From contig NZ_CP082164.1 in the NCBI RefSeq assembly GCF_023101685.1, forward strand, positions 7,564,001 to 7,628,000: 64,000 bases of DNA. The letters are read 5' to 3'. Positions within the stretch are counted from its first letter, which is position 1, and each line of letters starts with the position of its first letter. This DNA comes from Bradyrhizobium sp. 186. Its GTDB lineage: Bacteria > Pseudomonadota > Alphaproteobacteria > Rhizobiales > Xanthobacteraceae. The notes beneath the pieces were generated by a model that saw nothing but the letters and a program-made list of their open reading frames with translations, searched no databases and was not told where the DNA came from. A program made the translations under genes and the position numbers. Below, in pieces: positions 9,047 through 18,395 of the stretch.

Positions 9047-9979
9047 GAGTCTGTCCGGGATCATGCTGTTTTTTGGCAGAGCTTTCGCAGCATGAGGCGG
9101 ATTGAGGCGAGGCGCAAGAACGCCAATGCCTTTCGGTTGAGGCACTCCCAATCCTTGGCCAAACGGCGGCAGCGGTTGAGCCAGGCGATGGTGCGTTCGA
9201 CGATCCATCGCTTGGGCAAGATCGCAAAACTCTTTGCTGTATCGGAGCGCTTGACGATCTCGACGTCGATTTGCCGGAGGATTTTGCGAACGGCGGACTG
9301 AAAGATCGGCCCCTGATAGCCGCCGTCAGCATAGAGCTTCAGCAGGAATGGATGCAGGCCAAACAGCGTGGCCATCACCAGCACCCCACCGTCACGATCC
9401 TGGATGTCCGCCGAATGCACGAGGGCGTGGAGCAGCAAGCCTTGAGTATCGACTAGGATGTGGCGCTTCTTGCCCTTGATCTTCTTGCCCGCATCGTAGC
9501 CATGCGGGTCGATCCACGCCCCCCTTTTTCCGCGCTCTTGACGCTTTGACTGTCGATGATGGCGGCGCTCGGGCTGGGTTCTCGGTTAGCCAATTCTCGA
9601 CATTGTACATAGAGCGCGTGATGGATGCGATCGAGCGTGCCGTTCCAAGCCCACAAGTCAAAATAGTCGTGCACCGTGCTGCGTGGCGGCAGGTCCTTCG
9701 GGATCGCTCGCCATTGGCAACCGGTGCTCAGCACATACATCAGGCCATTGATCACCTCGCGCACATCGACCGTGCGCTTGTTGCCGCCTCGCTTGGCTGG
9801 CGCAATCAGCGGCTCCACCAACGCCCATTCCTCATCAGTCAAATCGCTTGGATAGCGTAGCCGGCTTCGGTCGTAACGACCGCGGTTCTCCTTCGTCCAC
9901 ATGGGCGCCCCTTCGAATCGGACCGCCACCCTTGAATCACAAATGATTCCGATGATTCAAGATGTTCCCGGACAGACAC
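9047..9979. mobile_element. Complete IS5-family insertion sequence
   Basis: 933 bp with near-perfect terminal inverted repeats: GAGTCTGTCCGGGATCA at the left, and TGTTCCCGGACAGACAC at the right, whose reverse complement is GTGTCTGTCCGGGAACA. It is flanked by the 3-base direct repeat TTA (9044-9046 and 9980-9982), consistent with an IS5-type target duplication. The target is the right terminal repeat of the IS701 element, so this is the youngest insertion in the nest. It carries one two-frame transposase gene on the minus strand. Confidence 0.85.
9061..9929 (-). CDS. IS5-family transposase (two-frame OrfA/OrfB)
   Basis: OrfA starts at ATG 9929 and has the IS5 N-terminal signature LRYPSDLTDEEWALVEPLIA, then CQWRAIPKDLPP and AAIIDSQSVKSAEKGG with the first catalytic Asp. 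The zero frame then leaves the family pattern. A -1 shift gives AWIDPHGYDAGKK and continues through GLLLHALVHSADIQDRDG (second Asp) and FAILPKRWIVERTIAWLNRC (Glu region) to the stop at 9061. The shift lies in a run of five A and six G (9519-9529 on the plus strand), which fits programmed frameshifting as known in two-ORF IS5 relatives. The element may be active. Confidence 0.82.
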
Positions 9980-9982
9980 TTA

Positions 9983-10355
9983 GATATTTCCTATGTTGCG
10001 ACGGAGAGTTAAGGAGGCTTCCGTGAACAGCTGTTGTCCGCGACCAATATTTTCGTATTTCATCGCCTCCAGCAGCAATTGCAAGCGCCTCGCGCAGCCG
10101 TAAATCACAATCATTGAACAATGCGTTTCTCAGCGCCTGCTGCGGGGCGGCATCGTCGATAACGACAATATTTCCGCATCCGTCCTCCGGCGCATGTTCT
10201 TTCAATTGAAACAGCTTGATCATGCTGCGGGCATGCTCGATCATGATGATGAGATTGGGAATGACCGCCCGATACAAAATTGAAAAAATCTCACTCGGAG
10301 ATTCGCTTGGTGGTTGCCTTATGGAAGCGCCCGTCTCTGATACGTCTGTGTGCAA
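9983..10355 (-). pseudogene. Hypothetical protein cut at its 3' end by the IS nest
   Basis: An open frame from a TTG at 10,355 encodes an acidic protein with IIMIEHARSMIKLFQLKEHA and GCGNIVVIDDAAPQQALRNA. I recognise no domain. The natural C terminus is missing: the frame runs straight into the terminal repeats of the IS701 and IS5 elements and stops there. No ribosome binding site is evident at the TTG, so the true start may be internal or the gene may be dead. It lies just downstream of, and on the same strand as, the gene at 10,378. Confidence 0.4.
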
Positions 10356-10377
10356 GACGTATTGTTAAGTAAATCTT

Positions 10378-10707
10378 TCAAATATCCACTTTCTTCTGTA
10401 TCGCGCGCTTTATGCGCGATAGCCTTGCCGATTCGAACAACAGTGACGCGTCTATTGATTTCATTTGATGCTGGATTTTTTCACGTGTTTCCGGATCGTC
10501 GATCAAACCAACAATGCCATAAAGCGTCTTGAGACTTCTCTGCAGTACATCGATGCTGTGACTCAATGTTTCGCACCTGCTTGCGGCCGCGACAATTTGA
10601 TCCGCCGTTGCTCGCGGAGGCATTTGAACAACATCGATTTGAATGGCGTCGGCAGATGGATGGGTGGGCTTGGTCGGTCTTTCCAACAGTTGAACTACGG
10701 TCCCCAT
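10378..10707 (-). CDS. Hypothetical protein, 109 residues
   Basis: Begins MGTVVQLLERPTKPTHPSAD, with a purine-rich GGGAAG about 6 bases upstream of ATG 10707. The C-terminal two thirds look alpha-helical (SRCETLSHSIDVLQRSLKTL and DDPETREKIQHQMKSIDASL). No signal peptide, membrane segment or known domain is visible. It lies 76 bases downstream of the chemotaxis transducer gene on the same strand and could share its transcript. Function unknown. Confidence 0.55.
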   Translation of the reverse strand: MGTVVQLLERPTKPTHPSADAIQIDVVQMPPRATADQIVAAASRCETLSHSIDVLQRSLKTLYGIVGLIDDPETREKIQHQMKSIDASLLFESARLSRIKRAIQKKVDI

Positions 10708-10783
10708 CGTCTTCCCTTTTATTTCTATTCAGCAAATGTGCCAGGCGTCTGGCCCCCGGGTTGGAGGCCAGCCGTCGCCGCCA

Positions 10784-12892
10784 TCAGGCCGCCCGCACCG
10801 TAGTCAGGAAATTTCCGACCTCCAGCTTGAGGCGGTTGCTTTCGAGGGAAAGCGATTGCGCCGACCCAAGCACCTGCGATGAGGCCGTCCCGGTTTCGCT
10901 GGCGCCGCGTTGCACGTCGGTGATATTCGAGGCAACCTGCGTGGTGCCCTGCGCCGCCTGCTGAACGTTGCGGGAGATCTCCTGGGTCGCCGCTCCCTGC
11001 TCTTCGACCGCGGATGCAATGGTCGATGAGATTTCCGAAATCCGGCCGATGGTTCCACTGATCTCCTTGATCGCGGCCACCGAGTCCTGCGTCGCCGTCT
11101 GGATGTCCGCAACCTGGTGACTGATCTCGTTGGTCGCTTTCGCGGTTTGCTCGGCGAGCGCCTTGACCTCGGATGCGACCACCGCAAAGCCACGTCCCGC
11201 TTCTCCGGCCCGCGCCGCTTCGATGGTTGCGTTCAGGGCCAGCAAATTGGTCTGTCCGGCAATGGTATTGATCAGTTCGACGACATCGCCGATCCGGGTT
11301 GCCGCCTCGGACAACGCATGGACGCGATCGTTGGTCTTTTGCGCCTGTTCCACGGCGTCGCCGGCAATCCTGGCGGCTTCCTGCACCTGACGGCTGATCT
11401 CGTTGACTGAGGAGGCCATCTCTTCGCTGGCGGACGCCACTGACTGAACATTCGCCGATGCTTCCTCCGAAGCGGCGGCGACGATGGTCGAAAGCTCCTG
11501 GGTATGCTCCGCGGTCCTGGTCAGCGTATTGGCCGCAGCTTCCAGTTCGGTCGACGACGACGACACCGTCTCGATGATTTCGCCGACTGCGTTCTCGAAC
11601 TGATCGGCGAGCTTGTGCATGTCGGCCTTGCGCTGCTCGACAGCTCGCTTCTCCGTTTCCGCCTGCTCGGAGCGCAGCCGGTCGGCCTCGATCATATTGT
11701 CCTTGAAGACCTGCACTGCGCCGGCCATTTGGCCGATCTCGTCGGTGCGTTCAACTCCCGCCACGATCACCGAAGTGTCGCCGGTTGCGAGCTTGCCCAT
11801 CGTTGCTGTAATGACCTGGATCGGCGTAGCGATCGAGCGTGCGGTGAAAAGTGCAATGATCCCGCCAGCGCCGAGCCCCGCCGCAAGCAGCACCCACAGC
11901 ACCGTCGTCAGGAACGACATGCTCGTCTGCACCGCGAGCGCCTCTTCGGCGAGCATCTTCTTCTGGTTGGTCTTGATACCCCCGGAACGGGTACCGTCGG
12001 CGCCCTTGGGTCCATCAAGCAAATCGAGAATCTTGAGCGCGCGGGGTGCCGCCTCCGTGACGAGAATTGCGACGGGTACGTTCCAATGCGCGGACTCCCG
12101 GATACCGAAGATCTTTTCGTAAAGCGGCACAAACTCCCCTCGCGCCTTGCTGATTTTGTCGAACGATGCCTGCTGACCGGCGGTCAAAAGGCCTTTTTGG
12201 GCACTCACGGCGGCAAAGCCCTTTTCGAAGAATTCCCAGGGCCGGAAAAATTTCTCCTTGTCGCTTTTCTCACCCGACAACAGATACATGCGAAGCTGAG
12301 CCGTAGCGGCGGCGAAATTGCCACGCGTATCAGCCATCGCCTTGAGCAATTTCTTGCGCTCGGATGTCGCCTCCAGGGAGGCCTCTTCGTTGATCATGTT
12401 GGTGATCTCCGAAAATATTTGCTCGGCGCGAGGACCAGCTTCGGTCAGCAGGACCTTGGTTGCCGGCAGCGCGTCGGCGGTGAAGGCGGTCGCCTCGGCC
12501 TCGTCCTGCGCAGCGCGGAACTCCGCGAGTATTGCCTTGGTCTCGGACCATTTGCGCTTGTTCTCAGTGTTGGTGAAGTGCACGGCCCTGTCGTCGAAGG
12601 CGGCCACGGTGGTGTCCAATTCCTTCCACATCGCCGCACGATCAAGCTTGCCCTGTGGGTTGCCGGTCAACAAGTAGCCGCGCAACGTCGCCAGCGTCGA
12701 ATAGAGATTGCCGACCATCTCGGTGCTCGCCAGCGCCACCGGCGTGCGCAGGTTCACCATGCGATCAACGGTCGTGGAGACTCCGCCGACGGCAAATACC
12801 GTGTATCCGACCGCCATCGCGATGATCGCGCACACGGCAGCAAAGCCAGCGATGAGCCGGCCGCGGATACGTAGTCCTGAAATGAATGGCAT
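10784..12892 (-). CDS. Methyl-accepting chemotaxis protein
   Basis: A 702-residue transducer. It has a membrane segment at about residues 12-37 and a periplasmic helical domain of nearly 290 residues, which looks like a long helical-bundle sensor. The second membrane segment is at 325-348 and a HAMP domain is at 350-405 (ends [12 protein letters not shown]). The cytoplasmic signalling domain contains the conserved hairpin tip [20 protein letters not shown] at about 541-560, followed by [18 protein letters not shown]. It would pass ligand signals to CheA/CheW. No che genes are nearby, so this is an orphan transducer. ATG 12892 has GGAG about 9 bases upstream. There is no clear C-terminal CheR pentapeptide. 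Confidence 0.92.
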   Translation of the reverse strand: MPFISGLRIRGRLIAGFAAVCAIIAMAVGYTVFAVGGVSTTVDRMVNLRTPVALASTEMVGNLYSTLATLRGYLLTGNPQGKLDRAAMWKELDTTVAAFDDRAVHFTNTENKRKWSETKAILAEFRAAQDEAEATAFTADALPATKVLLTEAGPRAEQIFSEITNMINEEASLEATSERKKLLKAMADTRGNFAAATAQLRMYLLSGEKSDKEKFFRPWEFFEKGFAAVSAQKGLLTAGQQASFDKISKARGEFVPLYEKIFGIRESAHWNVPVAILVTEAAPRALKILDLLDGPKGADGTRSGGIKTNQKKMLAEEALAVQTSMSFLTTVLWVLLAAGLGAGGIIALFTARSIATPIQVITATMGKLATGDTSVIVAGVERTDEIGQMAGAVQVFKDNMIEADRLRSEQAETEKRAVEQRKADMHKLADQFENAVGEIIETVSSSSTELEAAANTLTRTAEHTQELSTIVAAASEEASANVQSVASASEEMASSVNEISRQVQEAARIAGDAVEQAQKTNDRVHALSEAATRIGDVVELINTIAGQTNLLALNATIEAARAGEAGRGFAVVASEVKALAEQTAKATNEISHQVADIQTATQDSVAAIKEISGTIGRISEISSTIASAVEEQGAATQEISRNVQQAAQGTTQVASNITDVQRGASETGTASSQVLGSAQSLSLESNRLKLEVGNFLTTVRAA

Positions 12893-13405
12893 AAGGGATC
12901 TCCAAATTTATGCTTAAATCCGACGATGTTGAGGCTCGAAATCATGCGTTCCTTATTCGCGGGGAACATTCCGTCGCCCTCTGCACGTCCGTTCTCGGAC
13001 GCGTCAGCGTGCAGGACGCATCATTAACGAAGATAATTAGAACGACGTTAAGCAAAATTTTACCAATTCTTGCAGGCACGCTGCAAAAAATGCCTCTCAA
13101 TCGCGATAGCAAATACAAAAATTGCAATCGAGCGGTTGGTGAGCGCCGCACAACTACAAATTTTGCACGACGCCTGGCGATACGGAAAGAGAAGCGACTC
13201 TCAATTATGTGGCAGCGAAGTGAAATATCGGCACGATCCCGAGAATCGGAACACCGGTTCCGAACAAACCTCACGTCCAAACACGGTCGGCGCAATTTCG
13301 CGCAAGGGAATGGGTTCACTCTCGTCATCGACGAATGGAAATAATTGTGGCCGCAATTGCATGCCGACGAAGGCAGGCGAATATGCTCGCGCAGACCTGC
13401 TGCAA
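12893..13405. other. Intergenic region, AT-richer than its surroundings
   Basis: About 510 bases between the chemotaxis gene and the 3' end of the PAS-XRE gene. Overlapping open frames on both strands have no family resemblance. The section 13,020-13,170 is richer in A and T (AATTCTTG, AAAATTGCAATC), as expected of promoter DNA for the divergently placed region. I see no RNA gene here. Confidence 0.4.
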
Positions 13406-14494
13406 TTATCGCGGCCGGACGCCGGGCTTGCCGATTTGCGGAAACAGCAGTTCGACCCCTGAATCCGAAAGTACTTTGCGGAATACTTCCAGCGATTCGT
13501 CGGACACCGGCAAAGCGCCGTCATATTCTTCAAGCCGCCGCACCACGCCCGACGACACGCCCGCCTGCTCGGCAAGCCGCCTGACGGACCAGTTCAAAAT
13601 TCCCCTGGCTGCGCGCATTTGAGCGCCGGTGAGTCTGGACGGCGGGGCAGAGAATTCCAACTGTTTCTGGTCGTGTACATCGATGGACGTGCCCATCCAC
13701 TCTTGAATGCTGCCGTCCAGGGTCAGGATCGGCGCAGCACTGCACCTGAACCACCGGTAAGCACCGTCGGGTTGCAGCAAGCGATGCTCAACCTTGTAAG
13801 GCCGTCCGGTCTCGACCGCGACCGACCAGCTTTTCAGCGCGGCATCGCGCTCTTCTTCATGCAACAGGTCCACCCAGCCATGCCCATGAACCAGCCGCGG
13901 ACCGTCTTGCCCTGCAGCTTTCCAATTCGGCAGCGAGGTGATGCGGCCGTCGGAGCTGGCGGTCCACACCAGACCTTCTACCGCCCTAATCAGCGCGTCG
14001 TGGCGTTCGATGCCAGCCCTGAGTGGCTGCAACGATTCGTAGTTCTTGGTAATGTCGAGCGCAACGCCTAATAGCTTGGCGGGCTCGCCGGCCTCGTTGA
14101 ACAATATCTCGGCCTGGTCGTGGACCCAGCGCAGCCGGCCATTTGGCCTGATGATGCGAAATTCACGCTCGAGCGGCAGGCCATCGAGCAGCATGTCGCC
14201 GACGTCACGCTTCAAAGGGCGATCGTCAGGATGAACTCTTTGATTGAATTCCTCAATTGACGGAGCAACCGTGCCGGGATTCAGTCCCTGTAATTCATGG
14301 AAGCCGCGGGACCATTGCATTTGCCCGGTTAAAACATCTAGACGCCAAATCCCGGCACCAAGCTTCTCTTCAAAGAAGCGAAGTGTATCAGTTGCTCCGA
14401 GGTCGCCCTCGAGCTGGATCAATTTCAAAGCCTCTCGCTTGCAGTCTCCAGGGAAAAATTCCAACTGAGCAAAATAAAATTTCCAACTCACCAA
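13406..14494 (-). CDS. PAS-PAS-XRE one-component transcriptional regulator
   Basis: The protein has two PAS domains and a C-terminal DNA-binding domain. PAS 1 (about residues 40-150) includes WRLDVLTGQMQWSRGFHELQ and a PAC tail (LGVALDITKNYE). PAS 2 (about 165-275) ends in EWMGTSIDVHDQKQLE. The C-terminal 75 residues read LTGAQMRAARGILNWSVRRL and AEQAGVSSGVVRRLEEYDG, an XRE-type helix-turn-helix. A direct PAS-to-XRE fusion would let a bound small molecule or cofactor control DNA binding without a phosphorelay. The start is unclear: 14,494 is TTG, and an internal TTG before KLIQLEGDLGA has GAGAGG upstream. Confidence 0.8.
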   Translation of the reverse strand: MVSWKFYFAQLEFFPGDCKREALKLIQLEGDLGATDTLRFFEEKLGAGIWRLDVLTGQMQWSRGFHELQGLNPGTVAPSIEEFNQRVHPDDRPLKRDVGDMLLDGLPLEREFRIIRPNGRLRWVHDQAEILFNEAGEPAKLLGVALDITKNYESLQPLRAGIERHDALIRAVEGLVWTASSDGRITSLPNWKAAGQDGPRLVHGHGWVDLLHEEERDAALKSWSVAVETGRPYKVEHRLLQPDGAYRWFRCSAAPILTLDGSIQEWMGTSIDVHDQKQLEFSAPPSRLTGAQMRAARGILNWSVRRLAEQAGVSSGVVRRLEEYDGALPVSDESLEVFRKVLSDSGVELLFPQIGKPGVRPR

Positions 14495-14717
14495 AATAGA
14501 GTAGAACGAAATTACAAGCTATTCCCCAAATGGCTTGCTGATATGCCCAGAGCTTGATGCTTGCTGGCACGCCAGCTACCCATGATCGTCTCTAGCCGGG
14601 AAGACATATTGCTCGTCAGTCAGAATTTTTCCGGGTGGTGAAGTTTTTGGGCCACACTCGGGGCAAAGCGGAGAGCTCTTGTGTCGTCGAAATTACAATG
14701 TGATTTTCGAAAATGTC

Positions 14718-14825
14718 ATGGCCGACTTAGGTGACCTGGTGTCGCGGAAGCCGCGGGTCTACACCGACGAAGAACTCGAAAATCTCGACGATGAAGAGGC
14801 GGACGACCCCAACGAGCCATCCTAG
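14718..14825 (+). CDS. Possible small acidic protein, 35 residues
   Basis: ATG 14718 opens a 35-codon frame whose product has RKPRVYTDEELENLDDEEAD followed by DPNEPS and a stop. The strongly acidic, regular C-terminal sequence looks coding rather than random. Its stop codon abuts the CarD-like fragment at 14,825, which continues in the adjoining frame. It could be the N-terminal tail of a decayed gene rather than an independent small protein. No clear ribosome binding site is seen. Confidence 0.35.
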   Translation: MADLGDLVSRKPRVYTDEELENLDDEEADDPNEPS

Positions 14826-14914
14826 AGAGCCAGGGTTTCAAGGTGGACGAATACGTCGTCTACCCGCAGCACGGCGTCGGCAAAATTGTGGCGATCGAGC
14901 GGCATGGCGCTTGA
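14825..14914 (+). pseudogene. CarD-family regulator, N-terminal fragment
   Basis: The frame reads GFKVDEYVVYPQHGVGKI followed by VAIERHGA and a stop. This is the start of the RNA-polymerase-interacting (Tudor-like) domain of CarD/CdnL proteins, whose hallmark is F-x-V-x-E-x-V-V-Y-P-x-H-G-V-G. The rest of the domain and the DNA-binding domain are absent, so this is a remnant. Bases 14,915-15,180 after it show nothing coding. Confidence 0.6.
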
Positions 14915-15180
14915 ATCACGTCCGGAGCGACGACATCGACGCCAAAACCGGCCAAAAGGCGTTTCCGAGATTACCCACTAACTGGACATGCTGCGGACAT
15001 GCCAAAATCGACGCAAATGACCCGTAACGAAAATTCTGGGAACGTCTTCGACACCACAAACGTTTGACCGCGGACGTTGGAGTCAATTTGCGTTTCCCTC
15101 GCTAAATCCCACCTCAATCACCATCTGTACCGGTTAGAGTTGAGGCCAAATCTGCCCATCCACTGCACCCTGCTTCCGTT

Positions 15181-17586
15181 TCAAGCGCTCTGAGCTGGCC
15201 GCAGAGGAGGAAGATCGTCGATCGCGTTCAATACAACATCCGCATGCGTGAAGTTGCGGAAGCTACCGATTGCGGCCGGACGTCCGAGCAAATAGCCCTG
15301 CATCTCGTCACACAGTTCGTCCTGCAGGAATTGCAGTTCAGCGTCGGTCTCAACGCCTTCCGCGAGCACGGGCAAACCAAGGCCACGTCCAAGACCCAGC
15401 ACTGCACGGACGATGGTAGCGGCCTGACTGTTGGAATTTACCGACTTGACGAAAGAACCATCGACCTTGATCTTGTCGAACGGAAACGCGCGCAAATTGG
15501 ACAGGGAGGAATAGCCGGTCCCAAAATCGTCCATGGCGATGCGGACACCGAGCGTCTTGATCTGCCGCAGCATGGTGAGTGCCCGAGTGAAGTCGCGGAC
15601 CAGCGCCGTCTCGGTAATCTCAATCTCAAGACGGTGTGGCGGCAGGCCGGTTTCGAGCAGGATCTGGTGCAGCTCCCGGACGAAGCTGGCGTTGTAGAGT
15701 TGCGCCGCCGAGACGTTGACGGCGATCATCAACGGTTGCGTCCACGTTGCGGCTTCGCGGCAGGCTGTCTTTAACACCCAGTCTCCGATCTCCAGGATAG
15801 CTCCGGTCTCTTCGGCAATCGGGATGAAAGCGGTCGGTGAAATCTCGCCGCGTGTCGGATGCTTCCAGCGTAGCAGTGCCTCGAAGCCGATAGTTTTCCT
15901 ACTCTGGATATGCTGCTGGGGCTGATACACCAGTCGCAACTCGTCGCGTGCAATCGCAAGGCGCAAATCATGCTCAAGAATTCGACGTTCGCGGACCTCA
16001 GCGCCCATCCTTGCCTCGAAGAAACGATAGGTGTTGCGGCCTTCGCTCTTGGCGCGGTAGAGGGCCGTATCGGCGTGGGTGAGAAGTGACTGACGATCTG
16101 TCGCGTCGTCAGGACAGAGCGCGATGCCAATGCTGGTCGAGACGTGGGTCTCCGGCGTATCGCCTGACGTGCTCAGCGCTTCCAGAATGGTTTCGGCAAG
16201 CCGGCTTGCCGCGTCGGGATTTGCAACGTCCGGTATCAGAACAGCAAACTCGTCGCCGCCCAGACGCGCCATCATCTGCCGTTCTCCAAGTACCGCGGTG
16301 ACGCGTGAAGCAACTGTCTGCAACACCTTGTCGCCGGCTGTGTGCCCGAAGAGGTCATTGACTTCCTTGAACCTGTCGAGATCAAGACAGAGCACAGCGA
16401 GGCTGTTGCCGGGGGGCAATGCTGCGATCTCCTGGTCGATCCGCGCATTGAAATGGCTGCGATTGGGAAGCGAAGTAAGTGCATCGTGATGCGCCAGAAA
16501 ATAGATGTGCTGCTCGGCGTCTTTGCGCGCCTTCAGGTCGCGAACGGCGACGACGTGGTGCGGCCGCCCGGCAAAAACGATCGGCCGCAGGATCAACTCA
16601 ACAGGAGTCATCGAGCCGTCGAGATGGCGCAAATCCGTCTCAACCGTTTGGTTCGATCGGGACAGCAGTTTGGTGCGTGCAACCTGATCCGGAAAGCAGC
16701 GCTTGAGTCTTGCGCCGACGAGATTGGCTGTCGAGAAACCGGTCAGAAGGGCAAAACTTGAGTTGACGGAGACGATCACCTCTCCGTCGCAAACCAGAAG
16801 CCCCTCAACCGAGGCATCCGCGAGATCGCGCATCCGGTCGACTTCAAGTTCCGAACGGCGATGATCGCGGATATCGAGCACGACTCCCGCCAGCGCCAAC
16901 CCAATAATGGCGAAGCTCGCGATCGCCACCCCCACCGCAAGCCATCCGGCTCGCAGCGCGGATTGCGAAACCTCGATGGTGGGATCGGGCATGATCGACA
17001 CTGCGCCCATCGCTGTGAAGTGATGGCTGCAGATCGCGAGCGTCAACAGCACGGCACCGCCGATCTTCCATTTTTCTTCCTTGCCATGGAGACCAACGGG
17101 AAGCGCAACTGCACCAATGACCGCGCCGAGTACGATCGATGCGACGACAAGAACGGGATCCCACAGGATGATGCCCGCGATTTCAAATGCAGCCATCCCG
17201 GTGTAGTGCATCGCCGCGATGCCGCCGGCAACGATGGCGCCACCCACCCCTGGCCCGTGGCGCCAGTTCGGAGTGAGCGATACCGCAAGCCCTGCGGCAG
17301 TCAGCAGGATGGCCGCGACCAGCGACAGGATGGTTAATATAATATTATAGCCGCTCGGGACTCCCGGCGTGAACGCAAGCATCGCGACGAAGTGCGTTGC
17401 CCAGATGCCGAAGCCGGTGGATATGGCGGATACGGCCAGCCACACGCCTCGCATGTGGCTGCTCGATTTGCGCGCGTGGTGAAGCAGATTAATCGCGGCA
17501 AATGACGCCATGACGCAAATAAGGGCCGCGAGACCGACAAGCTTCAAATCGTGGGCCGTGGCAATGCAATTGTAGACCTTCAACAT
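15181..17586 (-). CDS. MHYT-PAS-GGDEF-EAL cyclic-di-GMP signalling protein
   Basis: An 801-residue integral membrane protein. Residues 1-235 form the seven-helix MHYT sensor, with the three repeat motifs WATHFVAMLAF, MHYTGMAAF and SHHFTAMGAV; MHYT domains are proposed to bind copper and sense oxygen, CO or NO. A PAS domain follows (about 255-350), then GGDEF with an intact active site (RLGGDEFAV, 443-447) and EAL with an intact signature (GFEALLRW, 569-571; DDFGTGYSSLSNL). Both synthesis and hydrolysis of cyclic-di-GMP are therefore possible. I chose ATG 17586 because the MHYT domain starts there; the longer frame from 17,760 adds an unlikely leader. Confidence 0.92.
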   Translation of the reverse strand: MLKVYNCIATAHDLKLVGLAALICVMASFAAINLLHHARKSSSHMRGVWLAVSAISTGFGIWATHFVAMLAFTPGVPSGYNIILTILSLVAAILLTAAGLAVSLTPNWRHGPGVGGAIVAGGIAAMHYTGMAAFEIAGIILWDPVLVVASIVLGAVIGAVALPVGLHGKEEKWKIGGAVLLTLAICSHHFTAMGAVSIMPDPTIEVSQSALRAGWLAVGVAIASFAIIGLALAGVVLDIRDHRRSELEVDRMRDLADASVEGLLVCDGEVIVSVNSSFALLTGFSTANLVGARLKRCFPDQVARTKLLSRSNQTVETDLRHLDGSMTPVELILRPIVFAGRPHHVVAVRDLKARKDAEQHIYFLAHHDALTSLPNRSHFNARIDQEIAALPPGNSLAVLCLDLDRFKEVNDLFGHTAGDKVLQTVASRVTAVLGERQMMARLGGDEFAVLIPDVANPDAASRLAETILEALSTSGDTPETHVSTSIGIALCPDDATDRQSLLTHADTALYRAKSEGRNTYRFFEARMGAEVRERRILEHDLRLAIARDELRLVYQPQQHIQSRKTIGFEALLRWKHPTRGEISPTAFIPIAEETGAILEIGDWVLKTACREAATWTQPLMIAVNVSAAQLYNASFVRELHQILLETGLPPHRLEIEITETALVRDFTRALTMLRQIKTLGVRIAMDDFGTGYSSLSNLRAFPFDKIKVDGSFVKSVNSNSQAATIVRAVLGLGRGLGLPVLAEGVETDAELQFLQDELCDEMQGYLLGRPAAIGSFRNFTHADVVLNAIDDLPPLRPAQSA

Positions 17587-17773
17587 TCGACAATACCGCA
17601 AGGGCGGAGATACCGCGATTGCGGAAAACACTAGGGGGAATTGTGTAAGATGGGGTAAATGCTGACGTGACCGGCGCGGCGATTGAATAGGCGAGCCGAT
17701 GTCGCTTCTGGGTCTTGGGCGTGTAAAAACACCTTTTCCAGGGAGTCGGTGAGAAGCCAAGACCGGTTCGGTC

Positions 17774-18395
17774 TCAGGCCATGATTGCAGCTATTAGCGG
17801 CTTGGTCCCGACGATGTTCATCACTCGTGTCAGGTTATAGGCGAGGACCGAAAGAGCCATCTCGGCGGCTACTTTTGGAAGCGTTTTGGTGAGGAAGTGT
17901 GTCGCTCCCATGCGGGCCTTCATCGTGCCGAACGGATGCTCGACCGTCTCGCGACGCTGGCGCATGGCTTGTGGGTTTGCATCAAGGCGCTGCTGCACAG
18001 CTTCGAGCAGATGCTCATGCTCCCATCGCGGAATCCGCCGCTCTGGCCCTGTCGTGCACTGCGATTTGAGCGAACAATCTTGACAAGCTGTGGTCCAGTA
18101 GCGCCGTAGCCGCTTGCCGTCCTCCTCGCTCGTAAAGCGATATGGCAGTTGCTCCCCGGCTGGACAGCGATAGGCGTCCTCCTCTGGCAAATAGACAAAG
18201 TCCTGCTTGCCGAAGCGGCCATCTGACTTGGCACCCGACGTCTGCGGCTTGGGCAGAGTTACCGTGATGCCGGCCTCGTGACACGCGAGGATCTCCAGGC
18301 TGCTGAAGTAGCCGCGATCGGCAACGGTCTCGAGCGTCTCGGTCTGGAGAACAGCCTTGGCCTGCTTGGCCATATTGGCCAGTTGTGCCCGATCT
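17774..18395 (-). pseudogene. IS1182-family transposase, C-terminal half
   Basis: From about DRAQLANMAKQAKAVLQTET the frame follows IS1182 transposases: ETVADRGYFSSLEIL (catalytic Asp), CPAGEQLPYR, a cysteine pair in CQDCSLKSQC, ETVEHPFGTMKARMG (Glu region) and VLAYNLTRVMNI before the stop at 17,774. The N-terminal half, including the first Asp, is missing. Beyond 18,395 the open frame is merely the antisense of an IS110 transposase. The junction falls at a CTAG (18,394-18,397). Confidence 0.8.

Noticed and set aside
11504..12874. 456-codon plus-strand frame opposite the chemotaxis protein
   Set aside because: Antisense shadow of the transducer gene; no family resemblance.
12910..13344. 144-codon plus-strand frame in the gap after the chemotaxis gene
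   Set aside because: No start signal or domain; codon use is unlike the neighbours and it overlaps a minus-strand frame.
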